From an uncultured Prochlorococcus sp. (GTDB lineage Bacteria; Cyanobacteriota; Cyanobacteriia; PCC-6307; Cyanobiaceae), in assembly GCA_902572075.1 (NCBI GenBank), contig CACGER010000006.1:1-59988 (forward strand): DNA of 59,988 nt, given 5' to 3'. Position 1 is the first letter of the stretch. Each line of letters opens with the position of its first letter. The translations under genes and the position numbers were made by a program. A model generated the notes under the pieces. That model was not told where the DNA came from and made no database searches. It saw only the letters and a list, made by a program, of their open reading frames with translations. Positions 36,921 through 46,293 of this stretch are shown here, piece by piece.

Positions 36921-38003
36921 ATGACAACTATTCAGCAGCAGCGTTCTTCGCTGTTAAAAGGTTGGCCACAGTTCTGTGAGTGGGTAACATCAACTAACAA
37001 CAGAATTTATGTTGGTTGGTTCGGCGTCTTAATGATTCCATGCCTTCTTACAGCAGCGGCTTGCTTCATCGTTGCATTCATCGCAGCACCACCAGTAGAC
37101 ATCGACGGAATTAGAGAGCCAGTTGCTGGTTCATTCCTATATGGAAACAACATCATCTCAGGTGCAGTTGTTCCTTCATCTAACGCTATTGGTCTACACT
37201 TCTACCCAATTTGGGAAGCAGCTACTGTAGATGAGTGGTTATACAACGGTGGTCCTTACCAGCTTGTAATTTTCCACTTCCTAATTGGTATCTCAGCATA
37301 CATGGGAAGACAGTGGGAGCTTTCATACCGTTTAGGTATGCGTCCTTGGATCTGCGTTGCATACTCTGCACCAGTTTCAGCAGCTTTCGCAGTATTTCTT
37401 GTATACCCATTCGGTCAAGGTTCATTCTCTGACGGAATGCCTCTAGGTATCTCTGGAACATTCAACTTCATGTTTGTTTTCCAAGCAGAGCACAACATTC
37501 TTATGCACCCATTCCACATGGCTGGTGTTGCTGGTATGTTCGGAGGATCTTTATTCTCAGCTATGCACGGTTCACTTGTTACTTCTTCTCTAATCAGAGA
37601 AACAACTGAGACAGAATCTCAGAACTATGGTTACAAGTTCGGACAAGAAGAAGAAACATATAACATCGTTGCAGCTCATGGCTACTTCGGTCGTTTGATC
37701 TTCCAATATGCAAGTTTCAACAACAGCAGAAGTCTTCACTTCTTCCTAGCTGTATTCCCAGTTGTTTGTGTATGGTTAACTTCAATGGGTATCTGCACAA
37801 TGGCATTCAACCTTAACGGTTTCAACTTCAACCAGTCAGTTGTTGATGCAAACGGTAAGATTGTTCCTACATGGGGTGACGTTCTTAACAGAGCAAACCT
37901 AGGTATGGAAGTAATGCATGAGCGTAACGCTCACAACTTCCCACTTGATCTAGCAGCAGCTGAGTCTACAACAGTAGCTCTTTCAGCTCCAGCTATCGGT
38001 TAA
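36921..38003 (+). CDS. psbA: Photosystem II reaction centre protein D1
   Basis: Core PSII subunit binding P680, pheophytin, QB and the Mn cluster in the thylakoid membrane. The 360-aa chain has five membrane helices and all key segments: HFHYPIWEAA-type [50 protein letters not shown] and the QB-loop [22 protein letters not shown] written in parts, plus [13 protein letters not shown] before the processed tail. The position equal to residue 130 of other D1 proteins is Gln (residue 131 here), the D1:1 type. Codon use is different from neighbours, with many C-ending codons (TTC, AAC, TAC, ATC), as for very highly expressed genes. It is followed by a strong terminator. Confidence 0.99.
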   Translation: MTTIQQQRSSLLKGWPQFCEWVTSTNNRIYVGWFGVLMIPCLLTAAACFIVAFIAAPPVDIDGIREPVAGSFLYGNNIISGAVVPSSNAIGLHFYPIWEAATVDEWLYNGGPYQLVIFHFLIGISAYMGRQWELSYRLGMRPWICVAYSAPVSAAFAVFLVYPFGQGSFSDGMPLGISGTFNFMFVFQAEHNILMHPFHMAGVAGMFGGSLFSAMHGSLVTSSLIRETTETESQNYGYKFGQEEETYNIVAAHGYFGRLIFQYASFNNSRSLHFFLAVFPVVCVWLTSMGICTMAFNLNGFNFNQSVVDANGKIVPTWGDVLNRANLGMEVMHERNAHNFPLDLAAAESTTVALSAPAIG

Positions 38004-38024
38004 GCTTAAAGTTCTTAAATTAAC

Positions 38025-38052
38025 AAGCCCCCTTTTTGGGGGCTTTTTTTTG
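38025..38052 (+). terminator. Intrinsic terminator of psbA
   Basis: AGCCCCC (38026-38032), loop TTTTT, GGGGGCT (38038-38044), then a T-run to 38051. Strong GC stem with U-tract 22 bases after the psbA stop; isolates psbA from aroC. Confidence 0.95.
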
Positions 38053-38111
38053 TTTAATTTTCAATTGGTTTCATATAATGTTTATATATAAATAAAACAT
38101 TTGATATTTCT

Positions 38112-39209
38112 ATGAGTAGTAGTTTTGGAAAAATTTTTCGTGTTAGTACTTTTGGAGAATCACATGGTGGTGCAGTAGGAGTTATCCTTGATGGATGTCC
38201 ACCTAAGTTAAAAATAGATATAAATCTGATACAAAATGAATTAGATAGGCGCAGACCTGGCCAAAGTGACATTACAACACCCAGAAATGAAGAGGATAAA
38301 ATTGAAATATTAAGTGGGATAAAGGAAGGTTTAACACTTGGAACTCCAATAGCAATGTTGGTAAGAAATAAGGATCAAAGACCTAGAGATTATAATAATT
38401 TGGAGCAGGTATTTAGACCTTCTCATGCAGATGGTACATATCATCTTAAATATGGAATTCAGGCAAGTTCTGGCGGTGGAAGAGCTTCTGCTAGAGAAAC
38501 AATTGGGAGAGTAGCTGCTGGTGCAGTAGCAAAACAATTATTAAAAACCTTCTGTAACACTGAAATACTATCTTGGGTAAAGCGTATACATGATATTGAT
38601 TCTGATATAAATAAAGAGAAGATTTCTCTAAAAAAAATAGATTCTAATATTGTTAGATGTCCTGATGAAAAGGTATCAACAGAAATGATCGAGAGAATTA
38701 AGGAATTAAAGCGTCAAGGAGACTCTTGCGGCGGTGTTATTGAATGTTTGGTAAGAAGTGTTCCCTCTGGTCTTGGAATGCCTGTTTTTGATAAATTAGA
38801 AGCTGATTTAGCAAAGGCTTTGATGTCTTTGCCTGCCACGAAAGGCTTTGAAATAGGTTCAGGTTTCTCTGGAACTTATTTAAAAGGAAGCGAACATAAT
38901 GATGCCTTCATCAAATCTGATGATACTAGTAAGTTAAGAACAACATCAAACAATTCAGGAGGTATACAGGGCGGAATAAGTAATGGTGAAAATATCGAGA
39001 TGAAGATAGCTTTTAAACCTACAGCAACCATTGGGAAAGAACAGAAAACAGTAAATGCTGAAGGTAAAGAAGTACTTATGAAAGCAAAAGGGAGACACGA
39101 TCCATGCGTTCTACCAAGAGCAGTTCCCATGGTTGATGCTATGGTAGCTTTAGTACTTGCTGATCATTTGCTTCTAAATCATGCACAATGTGATTTAATA
39201 AATAAGTAG
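38112..39209 (+). CDS. aroC: Chorismate synthase
   Basis: Last step of the shikimate pathway: 5-enolpyruvylshikimate-3-phosphate to chorismate, using reduced FMN. The 365-aa protein has the three family signatures: [18 protein letters not shown] (about 13-30), [20 protein letters not shown] (about 122-141) and [18 protein letters not shown] near the C-terminus (about 330-347), plus [12 protein letters not shown]. Start ATG at 38112 gives the typical [16 protein letters not shown] beginning. It stands alone after the psbA terminator. Confidence 0.98.
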   Translation: MSSSFGKIFRVSTFGESHGGAVGVILDGCPPKLKIDINLIQNELDRRRPGQSDITTPRNEEDKIEILSGIKEGLTLGTPIAMLVRNKDQRPRDYNNLEQVFRPSHADGTYHLKYGIQASSGGGRASARETIGRVAAGAVAKQLLKTFCNTEILSWVKRIHDIDSDINKEKISLKKIDSNIVRCPDEKVSTEMIERIKELKRQGDSCGGVIECLVRSVPSGLGMPVFDKLEADLAKALMSLPATKGFEIGSGFSGTYLKGSEHNDAFIKSDDTSKLRTTSNNSGGIQGGISNGENIEMKIAFKPTATIGKEQKTVNAEGKEVLMKAKGRHDPCVLPRAVPMVDAMVALVLADHLLLNHAQCDLINK

Positions 39210-39246
39210 TAGTAGTTTTGTTGAATAAATTATATTTATCCTTAAC

Positions 39247-39873
39247 TTAATTATTTTTGAGCCATTCATATATTTTTGGATCAAATTTTTTATTTTTAAT
39301 AGCTTTATCTCCAATTACAACTGCTTTATACCCTAAAGATTTATAAGTTTTTAAATCATTGATTGATAGTCCTCCAGCAGCAATAAAATCAACATTTTTA
39401 TAGTTGAGTATATTTATCGAACTATCTTTACGTTTTATTGGGTAAATTTTGATAATGTTGCAATTTAAATCTATCGCTTCCTTAAGATCTTTTAAATTAT
39501 TAATTCCAGGAATTAATAAATAATGTTTTGACTGCGCATAATTGAAAAGATCTTTATCCCAAAATTTCATCATCGAAAAATTTAATCCAATTTTTAAAGA
39601 ATCTTCTATTGATTGCCTATTAACTATGGAGGCGGAGCCTAAATTAATTCTTGGATATTTAATTTTGATATCGGATACAAAATCGAACCAATTTTTATTG
39701 TTAGACCAACTTATTTCAATATTCTTTAATCCTAATTTTACTAAGTTTTCTAATTCTTCAAAAAATGAATTTCTTATAGAAGTATTTGAGTAAATATTAT
39801 CTTCAGGTTTTATAAGTAAAAAAAAAGACTCAATTTTCAGGTACTCCGAAAAAGAATCCTCTTTATTATTCAT
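39247..39873 (-). CDS. eda: KDPG/KHG aldolase-like protein (Eda family), divergent active site
   Basis: A 208-aa (beta/alpha)8 protein of the Eda class I aldolase family. Schiff-base Lys142 (IIKIYPI) and the general-acid/base Glu53 (IEISWS) line up with E. coli Lys133 and Glu45, and AAGGLSINDLKTY matches the C-terminal GGI loop. However the TLR after the Glu is replaced by SWSNN, so the substrate-carboxylate-binding arginine is gone, GAGT is GSAS, FFPA is IYPI, and the GGS phosphate loop reads IGDKA. It may be a true Entner-Doudoroff aldolase of diverged lineage or an aldolase for another keto acid. No edd gene is nearby. It is 20 bases upstream-side of ftsH on the same strand. Confidence 0.75.
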   Translation of the reverse strand: MNNKEDSFSEYLKIESFFLLIKPEDNIYSNTSIRNSFFEELENLVKLGLKNIEISWSNNKNWFDFVSDIKIKYPRINLGSASIVNRQSIEDSLKIGLNFSMMKFWDKDLFNYAQSKHYLLIPGINNLKDLKEAIDLNCNIIKIYPIKRKDSSINILNYKNVDFIAAGGLSINDLKTYKSLGYKAVVIGDKAIKNKKFDPKIYEWLKNN

Positions 39874-39893
39874 TAAAAATTTAAATTTCTAGG

Positions 39894-41747
39894 TTAAATA
39901 TAGTTTGCGACTTTTACTTCTGAGCGGTTGAGCAAGTCTTGGATGTCTTCGGTATCTATAGTTTCTCTTTCAATTAGCATTTGAGCCATTTCGTCAAGAA
40001 CAGTTCTATTATCTGTTAAAACTTTTGTAGCTCTCTTATAGGCAACATCAACAAGTTCTGAAACCTCTACATCAATTGTTGCGGCTGTGTCTTCAGAGAA
40101 GTCTCTTGTAGAACTCATATCTCTTCCTAGAAACATTCCCCCTTGAGATTGACCTAGAGCGACTGGACCTATTTTGTCACTCATACCGAATTTAGTGATC
40201 ATTTGTCTTGCTACATTTGCAACTTGTTGTAAATCATTCGAAGCTCCAGTTGTTACCTCTTCTTCACCATAGACTATTTCTTCAGCAACTCTTCCACCAA
40301 GAGCTACAGCCATTTGATTTTGAAGGTAAGAACGAGAGTAAAGACCTGATTCCATTCTTTCTTCACTTGGGGTAAAGAAAGTAAGACCTCCAGCTTGACC
40401 TCTTGGAATGATTGAAACTTTTGCGACTGGATCATAATCAGGCATTAATGCTCCAACGAGTGCATGGCCAGCTTCGTGATAAGCAACTAATTCTTTTTTC
40501 TTATCACTGATGACTCTATCTTTCTTTTCTGGGCCAGCCATAACTCTTTCAATGGCATCACCTACTTCATCGTTACTTACTTTATCTAAATCTTTTCTTG
40601 CAGCTAGTATTGCTGCTTCATTTAAAAGATTAGCTAAATCTGCACCAGTAAATCCTGGTGTTCTTCTAGCAACTTTATCTAAATCAACATCTTTTGAAAG
40701 AGTTTTATCTTTCGCATGAACATTTAATATCTGCAATCTTCCAGCATAATCTGGTCTATCTACTGTTACCTGTCTATCGAATCTTCCAGGGCGCATTAAA
40801 GCTGAATCTAAGACATCTGGTCTGTTAGTGGCAGCAACTATTATTATTCCTGAATTACCTTCGAAACCATCCATTTCGGTTAGGAGTTGATTTAATGTTT
40901 GTTCTCTTTCATCATTTCCTCCACCCATACCAGCACCTCTTTGTCTACCAACTGCATCTATTTCATCAATAAACACAATACAAGGAGCATTCTTTTTAGC
41001 TTGTTCAAAAAGATCTCTAACTCTGCTAGCTCCAACACCTACAAACATCTCTACAAATTCTGAACCAGATATTGAGAAAAAAGGTACACCTGCTTCTCCA
41101 GCTACTGCTTTTGCTAAAAGTGTTTTTCCTGTACCAGGAGGGCCAACGAGAAGGACTCCTTTTGGAATTTTTGCTCCGACTGCAGTAAATCTATCTGGGC
41201 TCTTAAGAAAATCTACAACTTCTGTAAGTTCTAATTTTGCACCTTCAACACCTGCAACATCTGAAAATGTTACTTGTGTAGATGGTTCCATTTGAAGTCT
41301 AGCTTTGCTCTTGCCAAAACTCATGGCAGGGTTTCCACCTCCAGCATTACCACTTTGGGATCTTCTGAAAAGAAAAAATAGGCCTCCAATCAAAAGTACT
41401 GGGAAAAGTAAGCTACTTATAGCCTGTTGCCATGGATTGGCTAATTTTGTAGGAGTTACAGCTATATCTACATTATTCTCGGTCAGTAATTTTAATAAAT
41501 CTTTGTCAGGGGCTAAATTGACCTCAGACCTGCTCCCATCATTTTCAACAACCTGAGCAGTGGCATTATCTGGAGATATTAGGACTCTACTGATTTCTTT
41601 ATCTTGCACTGCCTCTATAAAATCACTATATCTCAAGGTCTTAGTAGAACTTTCAGTACTGGGTTTATCAAAAACTGAAGTACCAATGAAAATTACAGTA
41701 ATAACAGCTAGGACATAAAGTCCTACGTTTCTCCAACGTTTGTTCAC
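39894..41747 (-). CDS. ftsH: ATP-dependent zinc metalloprotease FtsH
   Basis: Membrane AAA protease; cyanobacterial FtsH pairs remove damaged D1 during PSII repair. The 617-aa protein has an N-terminal membrane segment ([19 protein letters not shown], about 8-26), a lumenal/periplasmic domain, a second segment ([16 protein letters not shown], about 112-127), then the AAA domain with [28 protein letters not shown] and SRH region [10 protein letters not shown], and the protease with HEAGH in [14 protein letters not shown] (about 424-437). The downstream zinc Asp is in GASNDLQQ. Which of the several cyanobacterial FtsH paralogues it is cannot be decided from this window alone. Confidence 0.97.
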   Translation of the reverse strand: MNKRWRNVGLYVLAVITVIFIGTSVFDKPSTESSTKTLRYSDFIEAVQDKEISRVLISPDNATAQVVENDGSRSEVNLAPDKDLLKLLTENNVDIAVTPTKLANPWQQAISSLLFPVLLIGGLFFLFRRSQSGNAGGGNPAMSFGKSKARLQMEPSTQVTFSDVAGVEGAKLELTEVVDFLKSPDRFTAVGAKIPKGVLLVGPPGTGKTLLAKAVAGEAGVPFFSISGSEFVEMFVGVGASRVRDLFEQAKKNAPCIVFIDEIDAVGRQRGAGMGGGNDEREQTLNQLLTEMDGFEGNSGIIIVAATNRPDVLDSALMRPGRFDRQVTVDRPDYAGRLQILNVHAKDKTLSKDVDLDKVARRTPGFTGADLANLLNEAAILAARKDLDKVSNDEVGDAIERVMAGPEKKDRVISDKKKELVAYHEAGHALVGALMPDYDPVAKVSIIPRGQAGGLTFFTPSEERMESGLYSRSYLQNQMAVALGGRVAEEIVYGEEEVTTGASNDLQQVANVARQMITKFGMSDKIGPVALGQSQGGMFLGRDMSSTRDFSEDTAATIDVEVSELVDVAYKRATKVLTDNRTVLDEMAQMLIERETIDTEDIQDLLNRSEVKVANYI

Positions 41748-41793
41748 GATAAAAAATCTTTAATAAATCTATAATACTAATAATAAAACAATA

Positions 41794-42969
41794 TTAAGAG
41801 CGTCTTAGAACATCTACTACACTTTTAAATGCAAACCATTCAGGAATTGGTTCGCCATTCCTTAATTTCTTTCTAAATTCAGTACCGCTAAGTTTCATAA
41901 TTTCATAATTAAATTCTTTAGCTTCTTCAGCTGTTATGTATCCTTTTTCCTTCGTATAAACTAAATTTTTTGAAGGAACAGTTTGCATCATCAATTCATC
42001 TGCACACTTATTCGCAAAATTTTGGGCGTCATATGGACCATAAAAATCTTCACCAGTTGATGACGACTTACAACCAGCCATATCTCTACCAATAATAAAG
42101 TGGGTGCAGCCATAATTTCTTCTGATTATCATATGTTGAAGAGCTTCCCTTGGCCCTGCCATATGCATTGAATAAGGTAAAAAAGCCCATTTTATTCTTT
42201 CATCAGATATTTCCTCTTCTAATTCTTTATAGGTCAAATATCTAACTTTTCCAGGGATATCATCTTGTTGAGTTGGTCCACAAGTTGGATGAACTAAAAC
42301 AACTGAGTTAGAGGAGACGTTATCTGAAAGTAAGGCATTAGTAAATAATTCATAATGTGCTCTATGAATTGGATTTCTGCATTGAAATGCCACTACATCA
42401 TGATTTGATGGGAGTGTAGATCTAACTTCTTCTGGGGTTTTGCAGGGGAATTCTCTGATTGGCAGTTCGAAACCATAAACTCTTCCTCCTATATAAAATC
42501 TCCCTCTCTCGTTAAAAATCATCTTAACAGCAGGATGATCTAAAGAATTAGTACCATAACAAAGTTCAGCTTCTAAAGATTTGTCAGGCTCCCATTTGGA
42601 GCTAACTTCTAAAACTGCTATTTTTTGTTTTTTATAAGTAAGCAATATTGTCTCTCCATCTTTTACTTTTTCATTATTTGAATCAAATACTATAGGCAAG
42701 CCAAAAAGCAACCCGTTTGTATTTCTATTATTTTTAATTACCGAATTGTAGTTATTTTCATCCATAAAACCTTCCAATGGAGAAAAAGCTCCAACCATCA
42801 GAAGTTCTACATCGCATGCATTTCTCTCGCTACATTCAAACTCATAAGTAGCTTTAGAGATGAGATTATTTATAAGGTTTTTATCTTTGATAATTAGATT
42901 TTTTAGTTCCCCTCCATAAGGCGGTATTAGTCCATTAGTATCTGTTTTAGTTTTTTGTTGTAATTCCAT
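41794..42969 (-). CDS. sat: ATP sulfurylase (sulfate adenylyltransferase)
   Basis: First step of sulfate assimilation: sulfate plus ATP to APS. The 391-aa monofunctional protein has the N-terminal PUA-like domain (MELQQKTKTDT to about 170) and the catalytic domain with the HxGH-like FQCRNPIHRAHYELF (about 196-210), the second motif GRDMAGCKSSSTG and the C-terminal SGTEFRKKLRNGEPIPEWF. There is no APS kinase fused to its C-terminus. It lies 47 bases before ftsH and 70 bases after psbO on the minus strand, separated from psbO by a terminator. Confidence 0.97.
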   Translation of the reverse strand: MELQQKTKTDTNGLIPPYGGELKNLIIKDKNLINNLISKATYEFECSERNACDVELLMVGAFSPLEGFMDENNYNSVIKNNRNTNGLLFGLPIVFDSNNEKVKDGETILLTYKKQKIAVLEVSSKWEPDKSLEAELCYGTNSLDHPAVKMIFNERGRFYIGGRVYGFELPIREFPCKTPEEVRSTLPSNHDVVAFQCRNPIHRAHYELFTNALLSDNVSSNSVVLVHPTCGPTQQDDIPGKVRYLTYKELEEEISDERIKWAFLPYSMHMAGPREALQHMIIRRNYGCTHFIIGRDMAGCKSSSTGEDFYGPYDAQNFANKCADELMMQTVPSKNLVYTKEKGYITAEEAKEFNYEIMKLSGTEFRKKLRNGEPIPEWFAFKSVVDVLRRS

Positions 42970-42995
42970 TTGTAAATTGATAAAGAAAAATTTTG

Positions 42996-43025
42996 AAAAA
43001 AAAAGAGGGGTTTAACCCCCTTTTT
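42996..43025 (-). terminator. Intrinsic terminator of psbO
   Basis: On the minus strand GGGG, loop TTAAA, CCCC followed by TCTTTTTTTTT, directly after the psbO stop at 43040. Separates psbO from sat. Confidence 0.9.
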
Positions 43026-43039
43026 CTATTGAGTAGGAT

Positions 43040-43834
43040 TTATGCCTTTCTTCCGTAAAGCTCCCCAATTATTTTTACATCAAGTGGATCCTTTGAACCC
43101 ATATCTGTATCTGAAGGTTGGATAGCTTCAAAAGTACCAGCAAATTCGTCTGTGTCAGAATCTACATTGTTGATTGAAAGAGTAATAACGCCAGTACCAT
43201 TTACATCAACTTTAATATTTTCTTTTGCAAGTTCTTCGTCATCTCCTCCTAATGCAACTAAACCTTGAGCATATTCAACACCAGTATTTTTAGCTCTTGC
43301 TTTAGGATCTAGAAAGTCACCAGTTCTGTAGTTAGGTGTAAATGTTGATCCACTAACCTCGGTGCCTGGCTCAATAGTTGAAGGTAAATCAGCTGTAAGA
43401 TCTTTCGCTGAGAATGCGAATGGCACCTCTAAACCACCAGGAGTTAATACAGTAATAAGTTGAAAATCAATACCACCCTTTTCAGTGAAAGTTCCTGAAT
43501 CTATATCTCCATAAACTTCTGTCACTGTGGTGTTATTTCTAGGACTAATAATTTTTGTAGAAACAAATTCTGCAGCTTTTCGTTTTGTCCCAGGCACTTT
43601 TACATATACTTCTGTTGGATGCATGCATATTCCTCTAAGGCTATCTCCATTCCCAAGAGATATTGTTCCGACAAGAGATGAGTCTAATGTAGGGCAATCA
43701 TTAGCTTTCCCAGTGTTAACAACATCTGTGAATTGTGCATTGCCTCTTTCAGAAAAAGCAAATGTTTTAACAGGTACGAAAGCAAAAGTTATACAAATTG
43801 AAATAACAAAAGCTAAGAAAGAACGAATTCTCAT
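43040..43834 (-). CDS. psbO: Photosystem II manganese-stabilising protein PsbO
   Basis: Extrinsic lumenal subunit that stabilises the oxygen-evolving Mn cluster. Using the ATG at 43834 gives 264 aa beginning MRIRSFLAFVISICITFAF, a signal peptide ending near VKTFAFS (about residue 27). The mature protein has the two conserved cysteines of the disulfide (ANDCPTLD and RGICMHPTEVYV), GGDDEELAKEN-type and the C-terminal beta strands FAGTFEAIQPSDTDMGSKDP. An upstream in-frame extension of 15 codons exists (to 43879), but it would put extra residues before a normal signal peptide, so the shorter start is preferred. It has its own terminator. Confidence 0.97.
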   Translation of the reverse strand: MRIRSFLAFVISICITFAFVPVKTFAFSERGNAQFTDVVNTGKANDCPTLDSSLVGTISLGNGDSLRGICMHPTEVYVKVPGTKRKAAEFVSTKIISPRNNTTVTEVYGDIDSGTFTEKGGIDFQLITVLTPGGLEVPFAFSAKDLTADLPSTIEPGTEVSGSTFTPNYRTGDFLDPKARAKNTGVEYAQGLVALGGDDEELAKENIKVDVNGTGVITLSINNVDSDTDEFAGTFEAIQPSDTDMGSKDPLDVKIIGELYGRKA

Positions 43835-44051
43835 AATTAAAGTTGCAGTAAAGTTCTGTGACGATAGAGTAAAGATCATCTAAATAGTTCAGTACGGATA
43901 TTACAAGGGAAAGGACCATAAAAGATAGGAATTTTAAATCCTCGAAACAACCCGTAGCTTTTTAGATTTTAAAAAAACTGGAATTATTTTAGGCTATCAC
44001 ATTATTTTTAATGATTAAGATTACAAAAAAATACAAATTAAAAAATTTTTT

Positions 44052-45308
44052 TTATTTTTTTAATGAAATAATTTGGGTTATTAATTTATTTGCTAAATCA
44101 ATTTTTGATGTTTTGTTAATGTAGTGTTCCATATTGTTCGTATCAAACAGCCAACCTTCATTTTGTGCCAGAAAGCCAAATCCTTGGCCTTCAAGATCAA
44201 TTGGATTTGCAAATAGATAATCACAACCTTTTTTGATAATCTTTTCTTTAATTATTATTCGTGCTTCTTCGATAGATCCTGTAAAAGCACAAAAGCCTAC
44301 AAAAACTTGGTTATCTTTTTTTGATTTACTAATTGTGTTTAAGATATCTGGTACTAGCTCAAAGTTTTTGTTTAAATGATCATTAATTTTATTTTTTGGA
44401 ATCTTAGCTGAAGTATCAGAGGTTATTTTGAAATCAGATACAGCTGCATTCATGAAAAAATAATCACAATTTGCTATTTCATTATTAAGTGCCCTAATTA
44501 AATCAACACTAGTTTCAATTTCATATCTTTTTATTCCATCAGTAATATTCTTATCGATTTTCAGTGGCCCATGAACATATTTAACTTGTGCTCCTCTGAA
44601 CCTTGCTACTTGCGAAAGAAGTAGGCCCATAGCACCAGAACTTTTGTTAGTAATTTGTCTTGCCGCATCAATTTTCTCTAAGGTGCACCCACCAGATATT
44701 AAAATTTTTTTATTAAGTAAATCTTTGCGATATTCATTTTGTTCGTTTGAAGCTATAAATTCAAGAGCTAATTGAATTAGATCATTTGGAGGTATTTTAC
44801 CGATGCCAATCGCATCACACGCTAAGAGCCCTTCACTTGGTTGCAAAGACAAAACATTTTCGTAATTCTGCAAATTCTCATAATTTTTTTGGACAGCTTT
44901 ATTTAGCCACATTTGTGTATTCATCGCTGGTGCAACAATTATTGGTTTTACATTTGCTATTAAGATGCTTGGAATCAATCCCTCAGCATTTCCAGTTACC
45001 CATTTTGCCAATGTTGTAGCTGTTAAAGGCGCAATGATTAAAATATCAGCCCAGTTACTTAGCTCTATGTGAAGAGGTGTTGATTGACTATTTGACCACT
45101 GGTCATTTTCTAAAATGCAAGGCTTTCTACTCAAGATAGAGAGAGAAAGCGGCTTTATTAATTTTTCTGCATTTTTAGACAAAACACATCTTATTTCATA
45201 ATCTTCTTTCGCTAATTGGCTAACTAATAACGGAATTCTTACAGCTGCAATACTCCCCGTTATTAATAATAGAACCTTTATTTTGGAGTCCTTTCTTTTA
45301 GTTTTCAT
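44052..45308 (-). CDS. coaBC: Coenzyme A biosynthesis bifunctional protein CoaBC (phosphopantothenoylcysteine decarboxylase/synthetase)
   Basis: Two successive steps of CoA synthesis. The 418-aa protein has an N-terminal FMN-dependent decarboxylase (ITGSIAAVRIPLLVSQL at about 15-31, ILIIAPLTATTLAKWVTGNA, APAMNTQMW at about 123-131 carrying the substrate loop) and a C-terminal synthetase (SGGCTLEKIDAARQITNKSS at about 207-226, FMNAAVSDFK). Length is typical. Its start at 45308 overlaps the stop of the small DUF2555 gene by 11 bases, so the two are co-transcribed. The 172 bases upstream-side of its stop contain the psbO promoter region and no further gene. Confidence 0.95.
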   Translation of the reverse strand: MKTKRKDSKIKVLLLITGSIAAVRIPLLVSQLAKEDYEIRCVLSKNAEKLIKPLSLSILSRKPCILENDQWSNSQSTPLHIELSNWADILIIAPLTATTLAKWVTGNAEGLIPSILIANVKPIIVAPAMNTQMWLNKAVQKNYENLQNYENVLSLQPSEGLLACDAIGIGKIPPNDLIQLALEFIASNEQNEYRKDLLNKKILISGGCTLEKIDAARQITNKSSGAMGLLLSQVARFRGAQVKYVHGPLKIDKNITDGIKRYEIETSVDLIRALNNEIANCDYFFMNAAVSDFKITSDTSAKIPKNKINDHLNKNFELVPDILNTISKSKKDNQVFVGFCAFTGSIEEARIIIKEKIIKKGCDYLFANPIDLEGQGFGFLAQNEGWLFDTNNMEHYINKTSKIDLANKLITQIISLKK

Positions 45309-45519
45309 CGAAAGGTTCCTGATCGAGAAGATGGATATAATTTGTTGTTAATTCAGGTCTATTGATTGCAAGAGCCCTCAGTAAGTGCCAGTCTTTTAAA
45401 CCATCAAATGGAGTATTGTAGTTATCTTCCTCTAGCCTTTGAGCGAGCTCAAGGGTCATTTCTTCATCAAAAGAATTTACAAGTTCATCATTTATTTGAT
45501 TTTCAGAAATAAATTCCAT
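45298..45519 (-). CDS. DUF2555 family small protein
   Basis: A conserved cyanobacterial protein of unknown function, 73 aa from the ATG at 45519. Core motif LAQRLEEDNYNTPFDGLKDWHLLRALAINRPEL (written here in part: about residues 26-58) with HLLDQEPFDEN at the C-terminus. It is acidic and soluble with no membrane segment. A TTG five codons upstream (45534) is an alternative start. It overlaps coaBC by 11 bases and is the first gene of that pair. Confidence 0.85.
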   Translation of the reverse strand: MEFISENQINDELVNSFDEEMTLELAQRLEEDNYNTPFDGLKDWHLLRALAINRPELTTNYIHLLDQEPFDEN

Positions 45520-45737
45520 ATTGAGTAAAGTCAATATATTCTAATAATAAAGCCTTAAGTAATAATTTAAAAATTGATAAAAGTATTAATTAAATATTTT
45601 CAAGTATATGAAAATTTTCAATATTCATAATTTTTCAAATAGCTTTAGATAATTTATCTTCATTCTCAATCATAAATATGCAATCTCTCCTTTTCAAAAA
45701 TATTCTCTCTTAAAATGTTAGTGTCATAATTAAATTC

Positions 45738-45938
45738 ATGTCACGGAACAAAAGAGAGCAAGTCGTTAGTCACATACGCTATTTAAGACAAGAGCTCAGA
45801 GAAATGCATTTAGGAATAAAAGAAGATGATCTTTTCCCTGAACCAAGCGAATTAAGAGGATTAATGGCTCAGTTGGAAGCATTGCTTGAATTAATAGAAG
45901 GAAATACTAAAATTCAATCAGACTCTGAAGCAGCATAG
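45738..45938 (+). CDS. Conserved small cyanobacterial protein, 66 aa
   Basis: A charged, helical 66-aa protein (SRNKREQVVSHIRYLRQEL then EPSELRGLMAQLEALLELIE), with two amphipathic helices and no cysteines or membrane segment. I recognise it as of a type conserved in cyanobacteria but cannot name a family. Twelve bases separate it from the Ycf20-like gene downstream, so the two are probably one operon. Confidence 0.8.
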   Translation: MSRNKREQVVSHIRYLRQELREMHLGIKEDDLFPEPSELRGLMAQLEALLELIEGNTKIQSDSEAA

Positions 45939-45949
45939 TTTAATACAAA

Positions 45950-46291
45950 ATGGTTGTTAAACCTCAAAAGACAAAATTTCAGCTAAAAATTGTAGAAAAT
46001 ATTCAGACATTAAGTATTTGGGCTAATAATCCATGGCGAAGATATTCCATTTCATTGATTACAGTTTTAATTGGTTACTTCCTAGGAAGTTCTCTAGGTA
46101 TGATAAGTGCTGTTGTGGAACTAATGGATCCTGTAGCTGCTTTCTTATCAGTAGTTTTTATCGAGATTTTAATAGCGCTAAGAAGAAATTTTAGATCCGA
46201 AAGGAAAAAGAAATTTTTAGTACTTTTTTTGGATTCTTTAAGATTAGGATTATTTTATGGTTTCTTTACAGAAAGCCTTAAGTTGCTATAA
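45950..46291 (+). CDS. Ycf20-like (DUF565) membrane protein
   Basis: A 113-aa protein of the DUF565 family to which chloroplast Ycf20 belongs; a plant relative has been linked to non-photochemical quenching, but the cyanobacterial role is unclear. Two membrane segments are visible: SISLITVLIGYFLGSSLGMI (about 33-52) and VAAFLSVVFIEILIAL (about 62-77), with NNPWRRYS before the first and a basic loop RRNFRSERKKK after the second. It ends with a third hydrophobic stretch. It follows the 66-aa gene by 12 bases and is convergent with pyrB, 2 bases away. Confidence 0.85.
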   Translation: MVVKPQKTKFQLKIVENIQTLSIWANNPWRRYSISLITVLIGYFLGSSLGMISAVVELMDPVAAFLSVVFIEILIALRRNFRSERKKKFLVLFLDSLRLGLFYGFFTESLKLL

Positions 46292-46293
46292 GT

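Noticed and set aside
36921-38003. psbA as a sign of a prophage or phage remnant
   Set aside because: All flanking genes are host core genes, and there are no phage structural, integrase or lysis genes. High-expression codon bias explains its composition.
43527-43883. Plus-strand 118-aa frame opposite psbO
   Set aside because: Antisense shadow of psbO and its signal peptide; psbO is unmistakable on the minus strand.
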